From an archaeon (GTDB taxonomy: Archaea; Nanobdellota; Nanobdellia; SCGC-AAA011-G17; GW2011-AR17), in contig JABHZQ010000004.1 of the NCBI GenBank assembly GCA_018656555.1, forward strand, positions 62,001 to 126,000: a DNA stretch of 64,000 bases. The letters run 5' to 3'. Both the position numbers and the translations under genes were made by a program. Positions 8,810 to 17,894 of the stretch are shown in pieces. The first letter of the stretch is position 1. Each line of letters begins with the position of its first letter. Below the pieces are notes generated by a model. That model did not search any database and was not told the origin of the DNA. It worked only from the letters and a program-made list of their open reading frames with translations.

Positions 8810-9662
8810 AGGCACCATCCATTATTTCTTTGTTATAGCCTTCTGGAACCTTTCCACTATCACCATAAACAAAGAGTGCTGTATTAAACACTTCATTAGC
8901 TGCATTAAAGATAACAAATAAAGCTACAAAGTAAACAACAGCTATTAAAAATCCAACAAGTGCACCAATAACTCCACCTAACATAGCCCCACCAACAACA
9001 AGTGCAATTGATAAAACTATTCCAACAATAAATAATAAACCTATTGCACTTCCTAATCCAACATGTCTAATAATACTTTCACCCCAAGTCTTCTTCAAAA
9101 CATCAATAGATTTCTTAATTGCATCAATAGGTCCTAAATCATAGTAAACCATTGCAGGAACAACAAAGAGTGTAATAATACTCCACATAATTCCCATAAT
9201 ACCTCTTAGAATTTTAATTACAATTCCACCAATAGGTCCTGCTTTCTGAGCTAGCCTATCTAACACCCTTAAGAATACTCCCACACTAGCAGAAACTAAA
9301 CTCCAAACAAAGATCAAATGAACCTTAGACAATGCAAACTTAATAGTTTCCTTAAATGTTGCATTACCTCCTTCAAATCTTCTCTTTGCAGTATAAACCA
9401 CACAAGTATTGAAAAAAGTAGCAATAAAAGCTAAACCTAAGTAAAGTACAAATAACACAAGGTATTCAACAATCCCAAAAGCTGGAACACCTTGTTGTGC
9501 TAAGTAAGATGTTATTAAAGTAGGAAACAATAATACCAAGATAAACATTAAAGAGAAAATACCAGCTAACAAAGGATACCAAATAATCTCTCTATCTTTA
9601 TTTATAACAGAAAAGGTAAGTTTTGTAATCTGCCAACTTCTCTTGAAAACTCCTTCAACCAT
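8793..9662 (-). CDS. DUF6159-like polytopic membrane protein
   Basis: A 289-aa membrane protein with about six long hydrophobic segments: near residues 28-55, 62-85, 110-130, 145-170, 200-225 and 230-260. It begins with the cytoplasmic segment FKRSWQITKLTFSVINKDREIIWYP typical of this uncharacterised family. Many Gly/Ala/Val stretches (GGAMLGGVIGALVGFL) suggest tight helix packing. Function unknown. It shares strand with, and lies downstream of, the 137-aa orphan at 9686-10099. Confidence 0.7.
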   Translation of the reverse strand: MVEGVFKRSWQITKLTFSVINKDREIIWYPLLAGIFSLMFILVLLFPTLITSYLAQQGVPAFGIVEYLVLFVLYLGLAFIATFFNTCVVYTAKRRFEGGNATFKETIKFALSKVHLIFVWSLVSASVGVFLRVLDRLAQKAGPIGGIVIKILRGIMGIMWSIITLFVVPAMVYYDLGPIDAIKKSIDVLKKTWGESIIRHVGLGSAIGLLFIVGIVLSIALVVGGAMLGGVIGALVGFLIAVVYFVALFVIFNAANEVFNTALFVYGDSGKVPEGYNKEIMDGAFKAKI

Positions 9663-9685
9663 AACCTATAGTTTTTATTATATAT

Positions 9686-10099
9686 TTATAAATTTTTCTT
9701 ATAATCCTTTAATAATCGAGAAAAATAATTCTTTTTTTGTTCAAAACAACTCTCCAATAGGTGTTTGCAAGGATATCTATCTGGTGCATATTCATAGTGT
9801 CCTCTCACCTCACCATCAGAAAATAACCTAATATGATATTGATATTTAGATTTTACAACTTTTCTCATACTCAAGGTTTCATCATCATCAATCCAAGAGA
9901 AATAACTCCACTCATAACTCTTTTTCACTAAATAAGCCTCTAATTTTTTCTTACTTCCTCCTTTTTTGGTAATTAAAAAATCCTGTCTTCCACTATGTTT
10001 GGCCAAACCAGTCCAAAGAAAAAAGTCTCTACTCTTTTGATAAACCACTTTAGACCAATTCATTCTACCGATCCAAGCCCAAAAAGCAGCCAATATCAT
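9686..10099 (-). CDS. Hypothetical protein, 137 aa
   Basis: No family recognised. It is a basic, aromatic-rich protein (many Trp, Tyr, Phe) with a weakly hydrophobic N-terminus and a central FLITKKGGSKKKLEAYLVKK segment. The second half (YHIRLFSDGEVRGHYEYAPDRYPCKHL) looks like a small alpha/beta domain. It might bind a nucleic acid, but nothing specific supports this. Confidence 0.6.
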   Translation of the reverse strand: MILAAFWAWIGRMNWSKVVYQKSRDFFLWTGLAKHSGRQDFLITKKGGSKKKLEAYLVKKSYEWSYFSWIDDDETLSMRKVVKSKYQYHIRLFSDGEVRGHYEYAPDRYPCKHLLESCFEQKKNYFSRLLKDYKKNL

Positions 10100-10174
10100 A
10101 ATACTGCTCTAATCTAAGAATATAAAAACCTATCTCTCAAAAAATTAATAAATGAAAAGAACATTGCAAAAACT

Positions 10175-10657
10175 ATGAGTTATGCTAAACTGTTTAAAGA
10201 AATAAAAAATAAACACTTTCCAGAGTTAAAAGAATATAAAATTAGTTTCAAACAAAAGAGACAAAAGGTTTTCATGAACTCCAATATATTCTCAATAAAA
10301 GATTTTCTTAAACAAAAAGAACTCTCTCCAATTACATATAATAAAGAGATACTAAAATCAACTCCAAAAAAGGCAGTAGAAGCTGCAATAGCTCATGAAC
10401 TCTGTCATAAATTACAAGGATTAGATTCTAATCCCCTAAAACATATCTATATCTGGGTATCTTGCAAATTAACTCTCCAATCTAAAGTAAAATTAGAAAG
10501 AGAAGCTAATATCATGACAGTAAGAAGGGGATTTGCAGAGGGTATGGTACAACTAAGAAAATCCTGTGAAAAAAGATTAAAAAAAGACTGGGACAAAAAA
10601 TGGTCTAAGTTACATTTATTAGAAAAAGAGATTAAAAAGCATTCTAGTAAAAAGTAA
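10175..10657 (+). CDS. Small zinc metallopeptidase-like protein (HELCH)
   Basis: A 160-aa basic protein with the zincin motif AAIAHELCHKLQGLD (H-E-x-x-H at about residues 75-79). A downstream Glu (KLEREANIMTVRRGF) is placed as the third ligand would be in SprT/M48-type families. No signal peptide is visible; a hydrophobic IYIWVSCKLTL stretch follows the motif. Intracellular minimal zinc peptidase is the best reading. It overlaps the 3' end of glyA by 14 nt. Confidence 0.65.
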   Translation: MSYAKLFKEIKNKHFPELKEYKISFKQKRQKVFMNSNIFSIKDFLKQKELSPITYNKEILKSTPKKAVEAAIAHELCHKLQGLDSNPLKHIYIWVSCKLTLQSKVKLEREANIMTVRRGFAEGMVQLRKSCEKRLKKDWDKKWSKLHLLEKEIKKHSSKK

Positions 10658-11924
10658 AGTGGGTACACAATTCTTTAACTTTATTATTAATAAACTTCAA
10701 CTTATCTTCATTAGTATGATCTTTAACAACTTCTGAAATCCAATGTCCAACCAAATCCATCTCTTGTTCTTTCATACCTCTAGTTGTTAATACTGGAGTA
10801 CCCAATCTCAAGCCAGAAGGTTTGAAAGGACTTCCTGGTTCAAATGGAATGGTATTTGCATTCATAACAATTCCAGCCTTCTCCAAAGCAACAGCAATAG
10901 GCTTTCCTAAACTAGCCTCTCCTTTGGTCTTAACCAAATCAATTAAAATTAAATGATTATCAGTTCCACCAGAAACAAGAGTCATACCATATGTTTGTAA
11001 ACTCTCTGCAAGAGCTTTTGCATTCTTAACAATCTGTGAAGCATAATTCTTAAAATCATCACCCATTGCCTCTTGAAAACAAACAGCCTTAGCAGCAATA
11101 GTATGTTCATGAGGTCCACCTTGCAAACCAGGAAAAACAGCTCTATCTATTTTACCACCAAGATCTTTAGTTTTCTTAGCCTTCTTCTCATCTAAACCTT
11201 CAACACTTGCAAACCTATCTTCTTTATTACAAAGGATAACAGCACTTCTAGGCCCCCTAAGAGTTTTATGGGTAGTACTTGTAGTAATATCAAAGTAAGG
11301 GGCAGGATTCTCATGTTCACCTCCAACACAAAGCCCTGCAATGTGAGAAACATCAGCTAAAGCATAAGCTCCTATTTCTTGACAGATAGAAAAAAACTCT
11401 TTAAAATCAATCTTACGAGGATAAGCAGTATAACCAGAAATAATCATTTTAGGTTTTTCTTCATAAGCCAGCTTTCTAATCTTGTCCATATCTAAAAGTC
11501 CATTCTCTTGAACACCATAAGAAACAAAGTTATACATCTTACCTGAAAAGTTTACTTTAGAACCATGAGTCAAATGTCCACCATGAGTTAAATCCATTCC
11601 CATAATCTTATCTCCTGGATTCAAAACTGCAAAGTAAGCAGCCATATTAGCTGGACTACCTGAATTAGCTTGAACATTAGCATGATCAGCACTAAAAAGT
11701 TTCTTAGCTCTTTCAATTGCCAACAGCTCAACCTCGTCGATAAATCGATTACCTTGATAATATCTCTTACCAGAATAACCCTCAGAATACTTATTGTTCA
11801 AAACACTGCCACATGCCTTCAACACATCTTCACTACAATAGTTTTCAGAAGGAATCATATTAAGTTCATATCTCTGCCTATCTAATTCTCTATCAATAAT
11901 CTCCTTCACAACTATATCTTTCAT
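10644..11924 (-). CDS. glyA: Serine hydroxymethyltransferase
   Basis: A 426-aa PLP enzyme converting serine and tetrahydrofolate to glycine and 5,10-methylene-tetrahydrofolate. Signatures: ELNMIPSENYCSEDVL at the N-terminus, NVQANSGSPANMAAYFA, DVSHIAGL, and the PLP-lysine motif TTSTTHKTLRGPR. It is the last gene of thyA-folA-glyA and overlaps folA by 4 nt (ATGA), implying translational coupling. It would supply methylene-folate to ThyA. The gene set looks bacterial in type. Confidence 0.96.
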   Translation of the reverse strand: MKDIVVKEIIDRELDRQRYELNMIPSENYCSEDVLKACGSVLNNKYSEGYSGKRYYQGNRFIDEVELLAIERAKKLFSADHANVQANSGSPANMAAYFAVLNPGDKIMGMDLTHGGHLTHGSKVNFSGKMYNFVSYGVQENGLLDMDKIRKLAYEEKPKMIISGYTAYPRKIDFKEFFSICQEIGAYALADVSHIAGLCVGGEHENPAPYFDITTSTTHKTLRGPRSAVILCNKEDRFASVEGLDEKKAKKTKDLGGKIDRAVFPGLQGGPHEHTIAAKAVCFQEAMGDDFKNYASQIVKNAKALAESLQTYGMTLVSGGTDNHLILIDLVKTKGEASLGKPIAVALEKAGIVMNANTIPFEPGSPFKPSGLRLGTPVLTTRGMKEQEMDLVGHWISEVVKDHTNEDKLKFINNKVKELCTHFTFY

Positions 11925-12391
11925 TTTCTTTTGTAGATCATAAACTCAAAATCGCCAAAATCTTGAGTAGTTTCAACCTCAAATTCATCAAGGTTAAACT
12001 TAGGAAAATAAACATCACCTTCATAATCTTTCTTAATCCAGGAAATATACTTTTTATCAGCTATAGGCAAAAACAACTTATAGATTGTAGCACCTCCTAT
12101 AACAAATATGTCCTTTTCAAAACTTCTTCCATTCTCAACAGCCTCTTCAACACTTCTACAAACAGTAACTCTTTCATCTTGTAATGATCGAGAAATAACT
12201 ATATTATTTCTATTTGGTAAAGGATGTCCAATCATAGAGAGAATAGAATCATATGTTTTTCTACCCATAATAACTGTATTTCCAGAAGTAACTCTCTTAA
12301 AATTCTTTAAATCTTCAGGGATATGCCAAGGTAAATTATTTCCCTTACCAATAACCCTATTTTTGGTCATACCAGCAATTATAGCTATCAT
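11921..12391 (-). CDS. folA: Dihydrofolate reductase
   Basis: A 156-aa DHFR that reduces the dihydrofolate produced by ThyA. Conserved features are the N-terminal IAIIAGMTKNRVIGKGNNLPWHIPEDL (Met20-loop region and catalytic acid), the NADPH-binding TVIMGRKTYDSI, and IFVIGGATIYKLFLP. Full length. The gene overlaps thyA upstream and glyA downstream by 4 nt each. Confidence 0.95.
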   Translation of the reverse strand: MIAIIAGMTKNRVIGKGNNLPWHIPEDLKNFKRVTSGNTVIMGRKTYDSILSMIGHPLPNRNNIVISRSLQDERVTVCRSVEEAVENGRSFEKDIFVIGGATIYKLFLPIADKKYISWIKKDYEGDVYFPKFNLDEFEVETTQDFGDFEFMIYKRK

Positions 12392-13260
12392 ACTGCAATC
12401 TCAAAAGGTATTCTTGGATAAGATTCATAACCAAGAACTTTTGAATCCTCACATTTCCAATTAAATATTGAAGTAAAGTTTTCTGTTTCTACTTTAGGTA
12501 GAGCAAACTTCAATGGACTTCTACCTAGTTGTTCCTTTGCACCATCAATATGGTTCTCATAAATATGTACATCACCTAAAAATCCAATCAACTTACCTTC
12601 CTTAAAGCCAGATTCCTTTACAAGTAAGTGCAATAACAAAGCATAGCTAGCTATATTGAAAGGTAAACCTAACATAGTATCAACACTTCTTTGATTCCAA
12701 AGTAAATTTAACTTATCTTTAATCACAGTAACCTGAAAACCATAATGACAAGGAGGCAAAGCCATCTTATTCATTGCAGTAGGATTCCAAGCACTAACAA
12801 TCATCCTTCTATCAGTTGGATTAGTTTTTAACATATCAACAACCCTTTTCAATTGATCAACTCCTTGCCCACTATAATCAGTAGTAAAGTCAATATAATT
12901 AGCACCAAAATGTCTCCATTGAAAACCATAAATAGCTCCTAAATCCCTCTCATCCATCATTCTCTTCTTACTAACTTCATCATGACCATAAGGAGCCTTT
13001 TGAGGATTAGCCCATTCATCCCAAATATGATTTTTCCTTTCCTGTAACCAAGTTTTATCAGTAATAGCCTTAATAAAAAACTCTAATTCAGAAGCAACCA
13101 ACTTAAATGGTGTTTTTTTTGTTGTCAACAAAGGAAAGCCCTCAGACATATCATGTTCAAACATAGATCCTGCAACAGCAAGCGTGCCAACTCCAGTTCT
13201 ATTATCTTTTAAAACTCCATTATCAAGAATATTTTTTACAATCTCTAAGTAAGCTTTCAT
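12388..13260 (-). CDS. thyA: Thymidylate synthase, ThyA type
   Basis: A 290-aa classical ThyA making dTMP from dUMP with methylene-tetrahydrofolate. The start used is MKAYLE at 13260, since upstream in-frame codons are untypical and a TATA-like ATATTTAATAAGG lies before it. Motifs: DNRTGVGT, LLTTKKTPFK, the active-site Cys in MALPPCHYGFQVTV, RSVDTMLGLPFNIASYALLLHLL, and GDVHIYENH. Many archaea use ThyX or lack folate-dependent dTMP synthesis, so the operon is notable. First gene of thyA-folA-glyA. Confidence 0.96.
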   Translation of the reverse strand: MKAYLEIVKNILDNGVLKDNRTGVGTLAVAGSMFEHDMSEGFPLLTTKKTPFKLVASELEFFIKAITDKTWLQERKNHIWDEWANPQKAPYGHDEVSKKRMMDERDLGAIYGFQWRHFGANYIDFTTDYSGQGVDQLKRVVDMLKTNPTDRRMIVSAWNPTAMNKMALPPCHYGFQVTVIKDKLNLLWNQRSVDTMLGLPFNIASYALLLHLLVKESGFKEGKLIGFLGDVHIYENHIDGAKEQLGRSPLKFALPKVETENFTSIFNWKCEDSKVLGYESYPRIPFEIAV

Positions 13261-13306
13261 TTTAATTATCGATGAGAAACACCTTATTAAATATTTATAT
13301 TTTGAA

Positions 13307-13579
13307 CTATCTCTTTTTCTTTCTCTTCTTGGGTTTTTGCCCAAATTTCTTCAAAACATCCTCTGCTTCTTCTTCTGATTTAATAAAGATTACAATAAGA
13401 AGTACTACAATACAAGTAGAAAGTATAGCTGCTATTAATTTATACCACAAAGCATCTCCAGGAGGTAAAATAGTTTCAACAAACGCAATAATGAAATCTC
13501 TCCATATCAAACCTGCTGTAAATGTTAGTGCAGCAATAATGGAAGTCTTTATCACCTGTTTTGCAGATACTTTAACCAT
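13307..13579 (-). CDS. DUF5654-like small membrane protein
   Basis: A 90-aa protein with two hydrophobic helices (about residues 10-35 and 45-68) and a very basic tail (KKFGQKPKKRKKKR). The opening KQVIKTSIIAALTFTAGLIWRDFI is typical of the small archaeal DUF5654 family. Function unknown. It precedes thyA on the same strand with a 46-nt gap. Confidence 0.65.
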   Translation of the reverse strand: MVKVSAKQVIKTSIIAALTFTAGLIWRDFIIAFVETILPPGDALWYKLIAAILSTCIVVLLIVIFIKSEEEAEDVLKKFGQKPKKRKKKR

Positions 13580-13657
13580 TACAATTTAACACATAGGTTA
13601 TCCTAAATAAAACTTTCCTTTCATAATTCTTTTAAATTAAATCAAAACAGAAAGCCT

Positions 13658-14152
13658 ATGGAACCAATAATACACTTATTTTTACCAGCAATTGTATTAT
13701 TAGCAATCTATCCAAATATTCCTAAAAAGTATGTATTGGGCTTAGCTCCACTAGCTGTACTTGCTGATTTTGATCTATTTGTTGGAGGCTGGCATAGGCT
13801 TCTTTTCCATAATCTCTTCTTTGTAATCCTGGTTGCACTCTTAGTCTATGCTTTATGGAACAAAAGAGCATTTTTCATAGCTTTGTACTACACTCTATCT
13901 CACTTAATACTAGACTTTGCCTATCCTGGTTCAGCTTGGTTATATCCTTTAGTGCAAAAAACATTCTATGTAGAAGCGAGTGTACTAAAAGGACAAGAGT
14001 TTTTCTTTAACTTCTGGGTAGGTTCTCTATCTTTCACAGAATTCTCACAAGCAACCCAATGGGTATATAGCACTTGGTTTACAACTCTAGGATTTATTCT
14101 AGTTAGTTTGATATTTATTTTAATAATCTCTAAATTAGGTAGAAGAAGTTAA
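13658..14152 (+). CDS. YdjM-like membrane protein (predicted membrane-bound hydrolase family)
   Basis: A 164-aa polytopic membrane protein with about four to five helices. Conserved polar residues are those of the membrane-bound metal-dependent hydrolase family (DUF457/YdjM): an early H6, LAPLAVLADFD, GGWHRLLFHNLFF and LYYTLSHLILDFAYPG. These His/Asp residues could bind a metal at the membrane. Substrate unknown. The 3' end overlaps the convergent orphan by 18 nt. Confidence 0.7.
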   Translation: MEPIIHLFLPAIVLLAIYPNIPKKYVLGLAPLAVLADFDLFVGGWHRLLFHNLFFVILVALLVYALWNKRAFFIALYYTLSHLILDFAYPGSAWLYPLVQKTFYVEASVLKGQEFFFNFWVGSLSFTEFSQATQWVYSTWFTTLGFILVSLIFILIISKLGRRS

Positions 14153-14758
14153 TTCTCTTATTCGTTCTGGTTCAAGTTCATGACGGAGAGACCTATAAGC
14201 CCACCTTCTCACCATAGATTGTTCATCACCACTCAAACCTTCAAGAGTAATCTCAGACTTTTTTAGTGGAGCAGAAAACATTGCCAGCCCACCAGTAGCC
14301 CACCTTACCTGACCTTCATAAAATTCATATTCACCAGCATCCATATAGGTATGAATCCATCCTTTCATTTGATCAATAGTATCTTCTTGTAAAGGGGCAA
14401 CACTTGTTATTTCATAAACAAGAGAATAAGGTACACTATTACCTACTTGTTCAGCCAATGCTTGACCTAAACCTTTAGGTACATCTTGGAACCTACTTGC
14501 CCAAAGGGATTCAGTAACAATACTAAATAATCTTCCCTGTTCTCCAGGGGCATCATTAAGAGTCACAACCCTTCTTCCTGGAAAAACACACTCCCCACAA
14601 TATTCCCTTAAAACCTCTCCCTTTCCTCTTTCATCATGAGGATAGGGCAAACCTTTTCTAACCATCTCAACTCTAGCAGATTTAATTGCTAATGGAGAAT
14701 TATTTAATAAACCCCAAACCATAGAAGGGCTAAAATAATCAATACTTAATAGATCCAT
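14135..14758 (-). CDS. Hypothetical protein, 207 aa
   Basis: No family recognised. A soluble protein rich in Arg, Gly and Glu; a C-x-x-C-like pair (YCGECVFPGRRV) lies near residue 55, and the C-terminus is a charged helix (SLRHELEPERIREL). It follows the 105-aa orphan and gatE on the same strand with a 25-nt gap. It belongs to the Arg-rich orphan class. Confidence 0.65.
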   Translation of the reverse strand: MDLLSIDYFSPSMVWGLLNNSPLAIKSARVEMVRKGLPYPHDERGKGEVLREYCGECVFPGRRVVTLNDAPGEQGRLFSIVTESLWASRFQDVPKGLGQALAEQVGNSVPYSLVYEITSVAPLQEDTIDQMKGWIHTYMDAGEYEFYEGQVRWATGGLAMFSAPLKKSEITLEGLSGDEQSMVRRWAYRSLRHELEPERIRELTSST

Positions 14759-14783
14759 AAGAAGTTTATTTAATTAATTATTT

Positions 14784-15101
14784 TTAAGGATTTTGTAACT
14801 TAAGAGCATCATACTCTGCCATTTTTCTATCAAACCTTTCATCTCTTCTGTCTTGAGTTATTACATGGTCATTCCACCAAAGCCTACTATTCTCCAAACA
14901 TATTTCAACAGAAGCATTATATCGAGCTAAAATTCCAGTACAAACTTCTAGTGTAGCCCAACCACCAACTAACAAATAATCCCCTGCCTTTGCCGCATCT
15001 ATACCTTGAGTTATAGCAGTTCCAGTAACTAAACCAAAAATCAAAGGCATAGTACAAGCTCGGACAGTACTACTTAAACTTCGTTCTCTTATCTCTCTCA
15101 T
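14784..15101 (-). CDS. Hypothetical protein with possible membrane helices, 105 aa
   Basis: No family recognised. Residues 12-30 (TVRACTMPLIFGLVTGTAI) and 38-58 are moderately hydrophobic and may form a membrane hairpin; the C-terminal third is charged (DRRDERFDRKMAEYDAL). Its ATG overlaps the gatE stop by 4 nt, so it is translationally coupled to gatE. Nothing else suggests a role in transamidation. Confidence 0.6.
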   Translation of the reverse strand: MREIRERSLSSTVRACTMPLIFGLVTGTAITQGIDAAKAGDYLLVGGWATLEVCTGILARYNASVEICLENSRLWWNDHVITQDRRDERFDRKMAEYDALKLQNP

Positions 15102-16498
15102 TTTAGTTTTTTCAAAATCTCCATAACCTTTTTACCTTCAACCTTACCCTTAAACATTTTCATAGCATCTCCCATCAATCCACCAATTGGAGCATCAGGA
15201 TTCTTCTTAACTAATTCATTTAATCCCTTCTCTATCTCTTCATCACTTAAGCCCTTATAAGAATCTAAATTAATATCCTCACCTTTTAACTTCTTAACCA
15301 AAATATCAAGAACTGCATCTTTTGCAACACCCTTGATAACATAATCAAATACTTCTAAATAATCATCTTCAGTTAATTGGGAAGCATCTAAATTAAACCT
15401 TTTCTTAATCTCTTTAGGATAATTTGTCAAAACATCAGCAATAAAATTATTATCTAACTTTAGTTTAGCATATTTCTCAAAGTTAATATCTTTTTTTACC
15501 AACTCTCTTGCAACATCTTCTCTTAACTTGTATTCTTTTTCAAATCTTAAAACTATATCATCAATTAATTCAGGTATTCTAACTTCTAATAACATCTCTT
15601 CTGTAATCTGTATTGGTTCAATGTCTGTTTCAGGATACATTCTAGCAGCTCCAGGCATAGGCCTCAGAAACTCAGTAGTACCATCTGGATTAAACTTCCT
15701 AACATGTGCCTCTCCTTTCCCTTTTTGTTGCCTTTTAACTTCTATTTCAATAACTTTAGGCATCATCTTCAATTCTTGAAAACCTTTGATCTCCACTCTT
15801 GGATGCCCCTTAATAGAAACATTAACATCTTGCCTAATAGAACCAATCCCTCTCTTTACCTTTCCAGTACTTCTTAGAATCATTCCAATCTTGCTAGAAA
15901 CTTCTTTTGCATGTTCAGCATCTTTAATATCTGGTCCAGTTTGTACCTCCAATAAAGGAACTCCTAATCGATCTAATCTCCAGTTAACCATTTCCTCATC
16001 CTCACTAACTTTTTGTGCAGCCTCTTCCTCTAAAAATAAGTTTTCAACACTAACTCTTCCTTTTGAAGTATCAATATACCCATCCATTCCAACTAAAGCA
16101 GTTCTTTGAAACCCAGAAACATTTGAACCATCAATAACAGTCTTTCTCATAAATTCAATTTCATCAACAACTTTCATCTTAAACAATAATGCAACCTCTA
16201 AAGCAGTTTCCAAAGCTTTCTTACTAACTTCATGGGGTGGTTCCTCATCATATTCAACCAAACAACTAGAAGAAGAACAACCTTCATACTTGTTTACCCT
16301 ATCTTTTTTCATCTCAGTTAATGCAGCTTTGTCAATCTTACCTAGTTCACCAGCAATAGCTCTTAACTTTCTTTCAAAAACAACATCTGGTTTATTAGAA
16401 TCATGAACCACATTAGGACAACTACAGAATAATTTATGGCCTTCTAGCTGTTGATGAGCTTCGATACCAGCCTTAAATCCCAACTCCTTGTAATCCAT
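15098..16498 (-). CDS. gatE: Glu-tRNA(Gln) amidotransferase subunit E lacking the GAD insertion
   Basis: The kinase/transamidase subunit of archaeal GatDE, 466 aa. The start DYKELGFKAGIEAHQQLEGHKLFCSCP, the zinc ligands C25, C27, C74 and C79, RKTVIDGSNVSGFQRTALV, RLGVPLLEVQT and IRQDVNVSIKGHPRVEIKG are all typical. In usual GatE (about 620 aa) an AspRS-like GAD domain of over 100 residues follows the EVKRQ segment. Here that segment (about residue 257) runs almost directly into HVRKFNPDGTTEFLRPMPGAARMYPETD, so the insertion is missing. The C-terminal helical and YqeY-like tail domain is retained. GatD lies at 18685-19950. Confidence 0.92.
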   Translation of the reverse strand: MDYKELGFKAGIEAHQQLEGHKLFCSCPNVVHDSNKPDVVFERKLRAIAGELGKIDKAALTEMKKDRVNKYEGCSSSSCLVEYDEEPPHEVSKKALETALEVALLFKMKVVDEIEFMRKTVIDGSNVSGFQRTALVGMDGYIDTSKGRVSVENLFLEEEAAQKVSEDEEMVNWRLDRLGVPLLEVQTGPDIKDAEHAKEVSSKIGMILRSTGKVKRGIGSIRQDVNVSIKGHPRVEIKGFQELKMMPKVIEIEVKRQQKGKGEAHVRKFNPDGTTEFLRPMPGAARMYPETDIEPIQITEEMLLEVRIPELIDDIVLRFEKEYKLREDVARELVKKDINFEKYAKLKLDNNFIADVLTNYPKEIKKRFNLDASQLTEDDYLEVFDYVIKGVAKDAVLDILVKKLKGEDINLDSYKGLSDEEIEKGLNELVKKNPDAPIGGLMGDAMKMFKGKVEGKKVMEILKKLK

Positions 16499-16601
16499 AA
16501 TACATTATATTATTACTCTATTTAAATAATTTTTTATAATAACTTCAAACTAACTTGCAGTCTTAAAACCCTTTAAATAGGAATTATACTTTTTTTTACC
16601 T

Positions 16602-16970
16602 ATGAAAAAAGCAATTATTTTACTAGGTTTATTATTACTCTTAATTGTGGGTTGTACTCAAGAGAAAATGGAAGGTGGACCCTGTAGTTATCAAACCTAT
16701 GATGCTATTGCAACAATAACTGCTGTAAATGGATCTGAAGTAACTTTCACAATAGAGATGGTTGATGAAGTTACAGAAGAATGGCATATTAGTTGGCTGG
16801 ATAGTTATGGAGATAATGAATTTACAGAAACAATTGATTTTGAGTTGGAAGTAGGAAAGAGGAAGTGGCTAGAAGTAGATTTGATCACAGAAGGAACTTG
16901 TTCCCCCTGGATATTTGATCTAGATGTAAATGACAAGTGGGTAGACGATACTGACCCTCCACCTCAATAA
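16602..16970 (+). CDS. Predicted lipoprotein, 122 aa
   Basis: A signal peptide with a lipobox-like end (MKKAIILLGLLLLLIVGC, Cys18) indicates an exported, probably lipid-anchored protein. The mature part looks like a single beta-sandwich (alternating beta pattern such as TYDAIATITAVNGSEVTFTIEM) with two Cys (in GGPCSYQ and EGTCSPW) that may form a disulfide. It ends in DDTDPPPQ. No functional family recognised. Confidence 0.7.
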   Translation: MKKAIILLGLLLLLIVGCTQEKMEGGPCSYQTYDAIATITAVNGSEVTFTIEMVDEVTEEWHISWLDSYGDNEFTETIDFELEVGKRKWLEVDLITEGTCSPWIFDLDVNDKWVDDTDPPPQ

Positions 16971-17006
16971 GAAACCTTTTTAAAGCATTTATAAACACTT
17001 TAGCTT

Positions 17007-17894
17007 ATGCCTTGTAAAAAATGTGGAAAAAAGATATTATGCTCAGATTTCTGTAGGTCTCACTTTGTTGATTATGTTGAAAATAAAGTAAGAAAGACAA
17101 TTAGAAAGTACAAATTATTTACAAAAAAAGATAAAATAGCAGTTGCAGTATCTGGAGGAAAGGACTCTACTGTTTTACTCTTCATACTCCACAAATTAGG
17201 TTATGATGTTACTGGGATCACAGTTGATGCAAAAATAGGTAATTATACCAAAGTTAACCTAGAAAACCTTCAATCAGTCTGTAAGAAATATGAAGTTCCA
17301 TTAAAAGAAATATCCTTTAGAGAAGAATTTGGTTACTCTTTATGTTATATTCGAGATGTACTAAAAAGTAAAGGTTATACCTATTCATCCTGTACAATCT
17401 GTGGAGTATTAAGAAGATATTTATTAAATAAATATGCAAAGGGTTTTGATATTATAGCCACAGGGCATAACTTAGATGATGAAGCTCAAGCTTTCTTAAT
17501 GAATATTTTTAGAAATGATCTAACTGTTGCAAGGAGACAAGGTCCTATATCTGGAGTAGGAAAAACAAAGAAGTTCATAAGAAGAGTAAAACCTTTATTT
17601 AATGTAAGAGAAAAAGAAATAGAAACTTACTCCAAATTACACAAATTTCCAGTAAACTATAATGAATGCCCTTGTTCAGTTGATGCTTATAGAAAAAACT
17701 TCAAAAAATTCCTAAATGATTTTGAAGAGAAGCATCCAGATGTTAAATATAATATTAACAATTTCTTCATGAATTCAATATACACAGAAAATAAGGAAAG
17801 TAAAGTAAACATAGGTACTTGTAAAATATGTGGCGAGCCTTCTGCAAATGACAAATGTAAGGTTTGTATTATACTTGAGAATCTAAAGAGTTAG
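17007..17894 (+). CDS. tRNA 2-thiolation enzyme, TtuA/NcsA family
   Basis: A 295-aa PP-loop enzyme that thiolates tRNA uridine or thymine. An N-terminal zinc finger (CKKCGKKILCSDFC) is followed by the PP-loop AVSGGKDSTVLLF and the two-Cys SSCTICGVLRR, with a later Cys in ECPCS giving the three Fe-S cluster ligands. ATGHNLDDEAQAFLMNIFRND and a C-terminal zinc finger (CKICG, CKVC) complete the TtuA/NcsA layout. Whether it acts at U34 or T54 cannot be decided here. The ATG follows a TTTATAAAC box by about 25 nt. Confidence 0.9.
   Translation: MPCKKCGKKILCSDFCRSHFVDYVENKVRKTIRKYKLFTKKDKIAVAVSGGKDSTVLLFILHKLGYDVTGITVDAKIGNYTKVNLENLQSVCKKYEVPLKEISFREEFGYSLCYIRDVLKSKGYTYSSCTICGVLRRYLLNKYAKGFDIIATGHNLDDEAQAFLMNIFRNDLTVARRQGPISGVGKTKKFIRRVKPLFNVREKEIETYSKLHKFPVNYNECPCSVDAYRKNFKKFLNDFEEKHPDVKYNINNFFMNSIYTENKESKVNIGTCKICGEPSANDKCKVCIILENLKS

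Noticed and set aside
9643-9831. Frame of 62 aa between the DUF6159-like gene and the 137-aa orphan
   Set aside because: It overlaps both neighbours on the opposite strand, has no ribosome-binding site or promoter, and an untypical composition.
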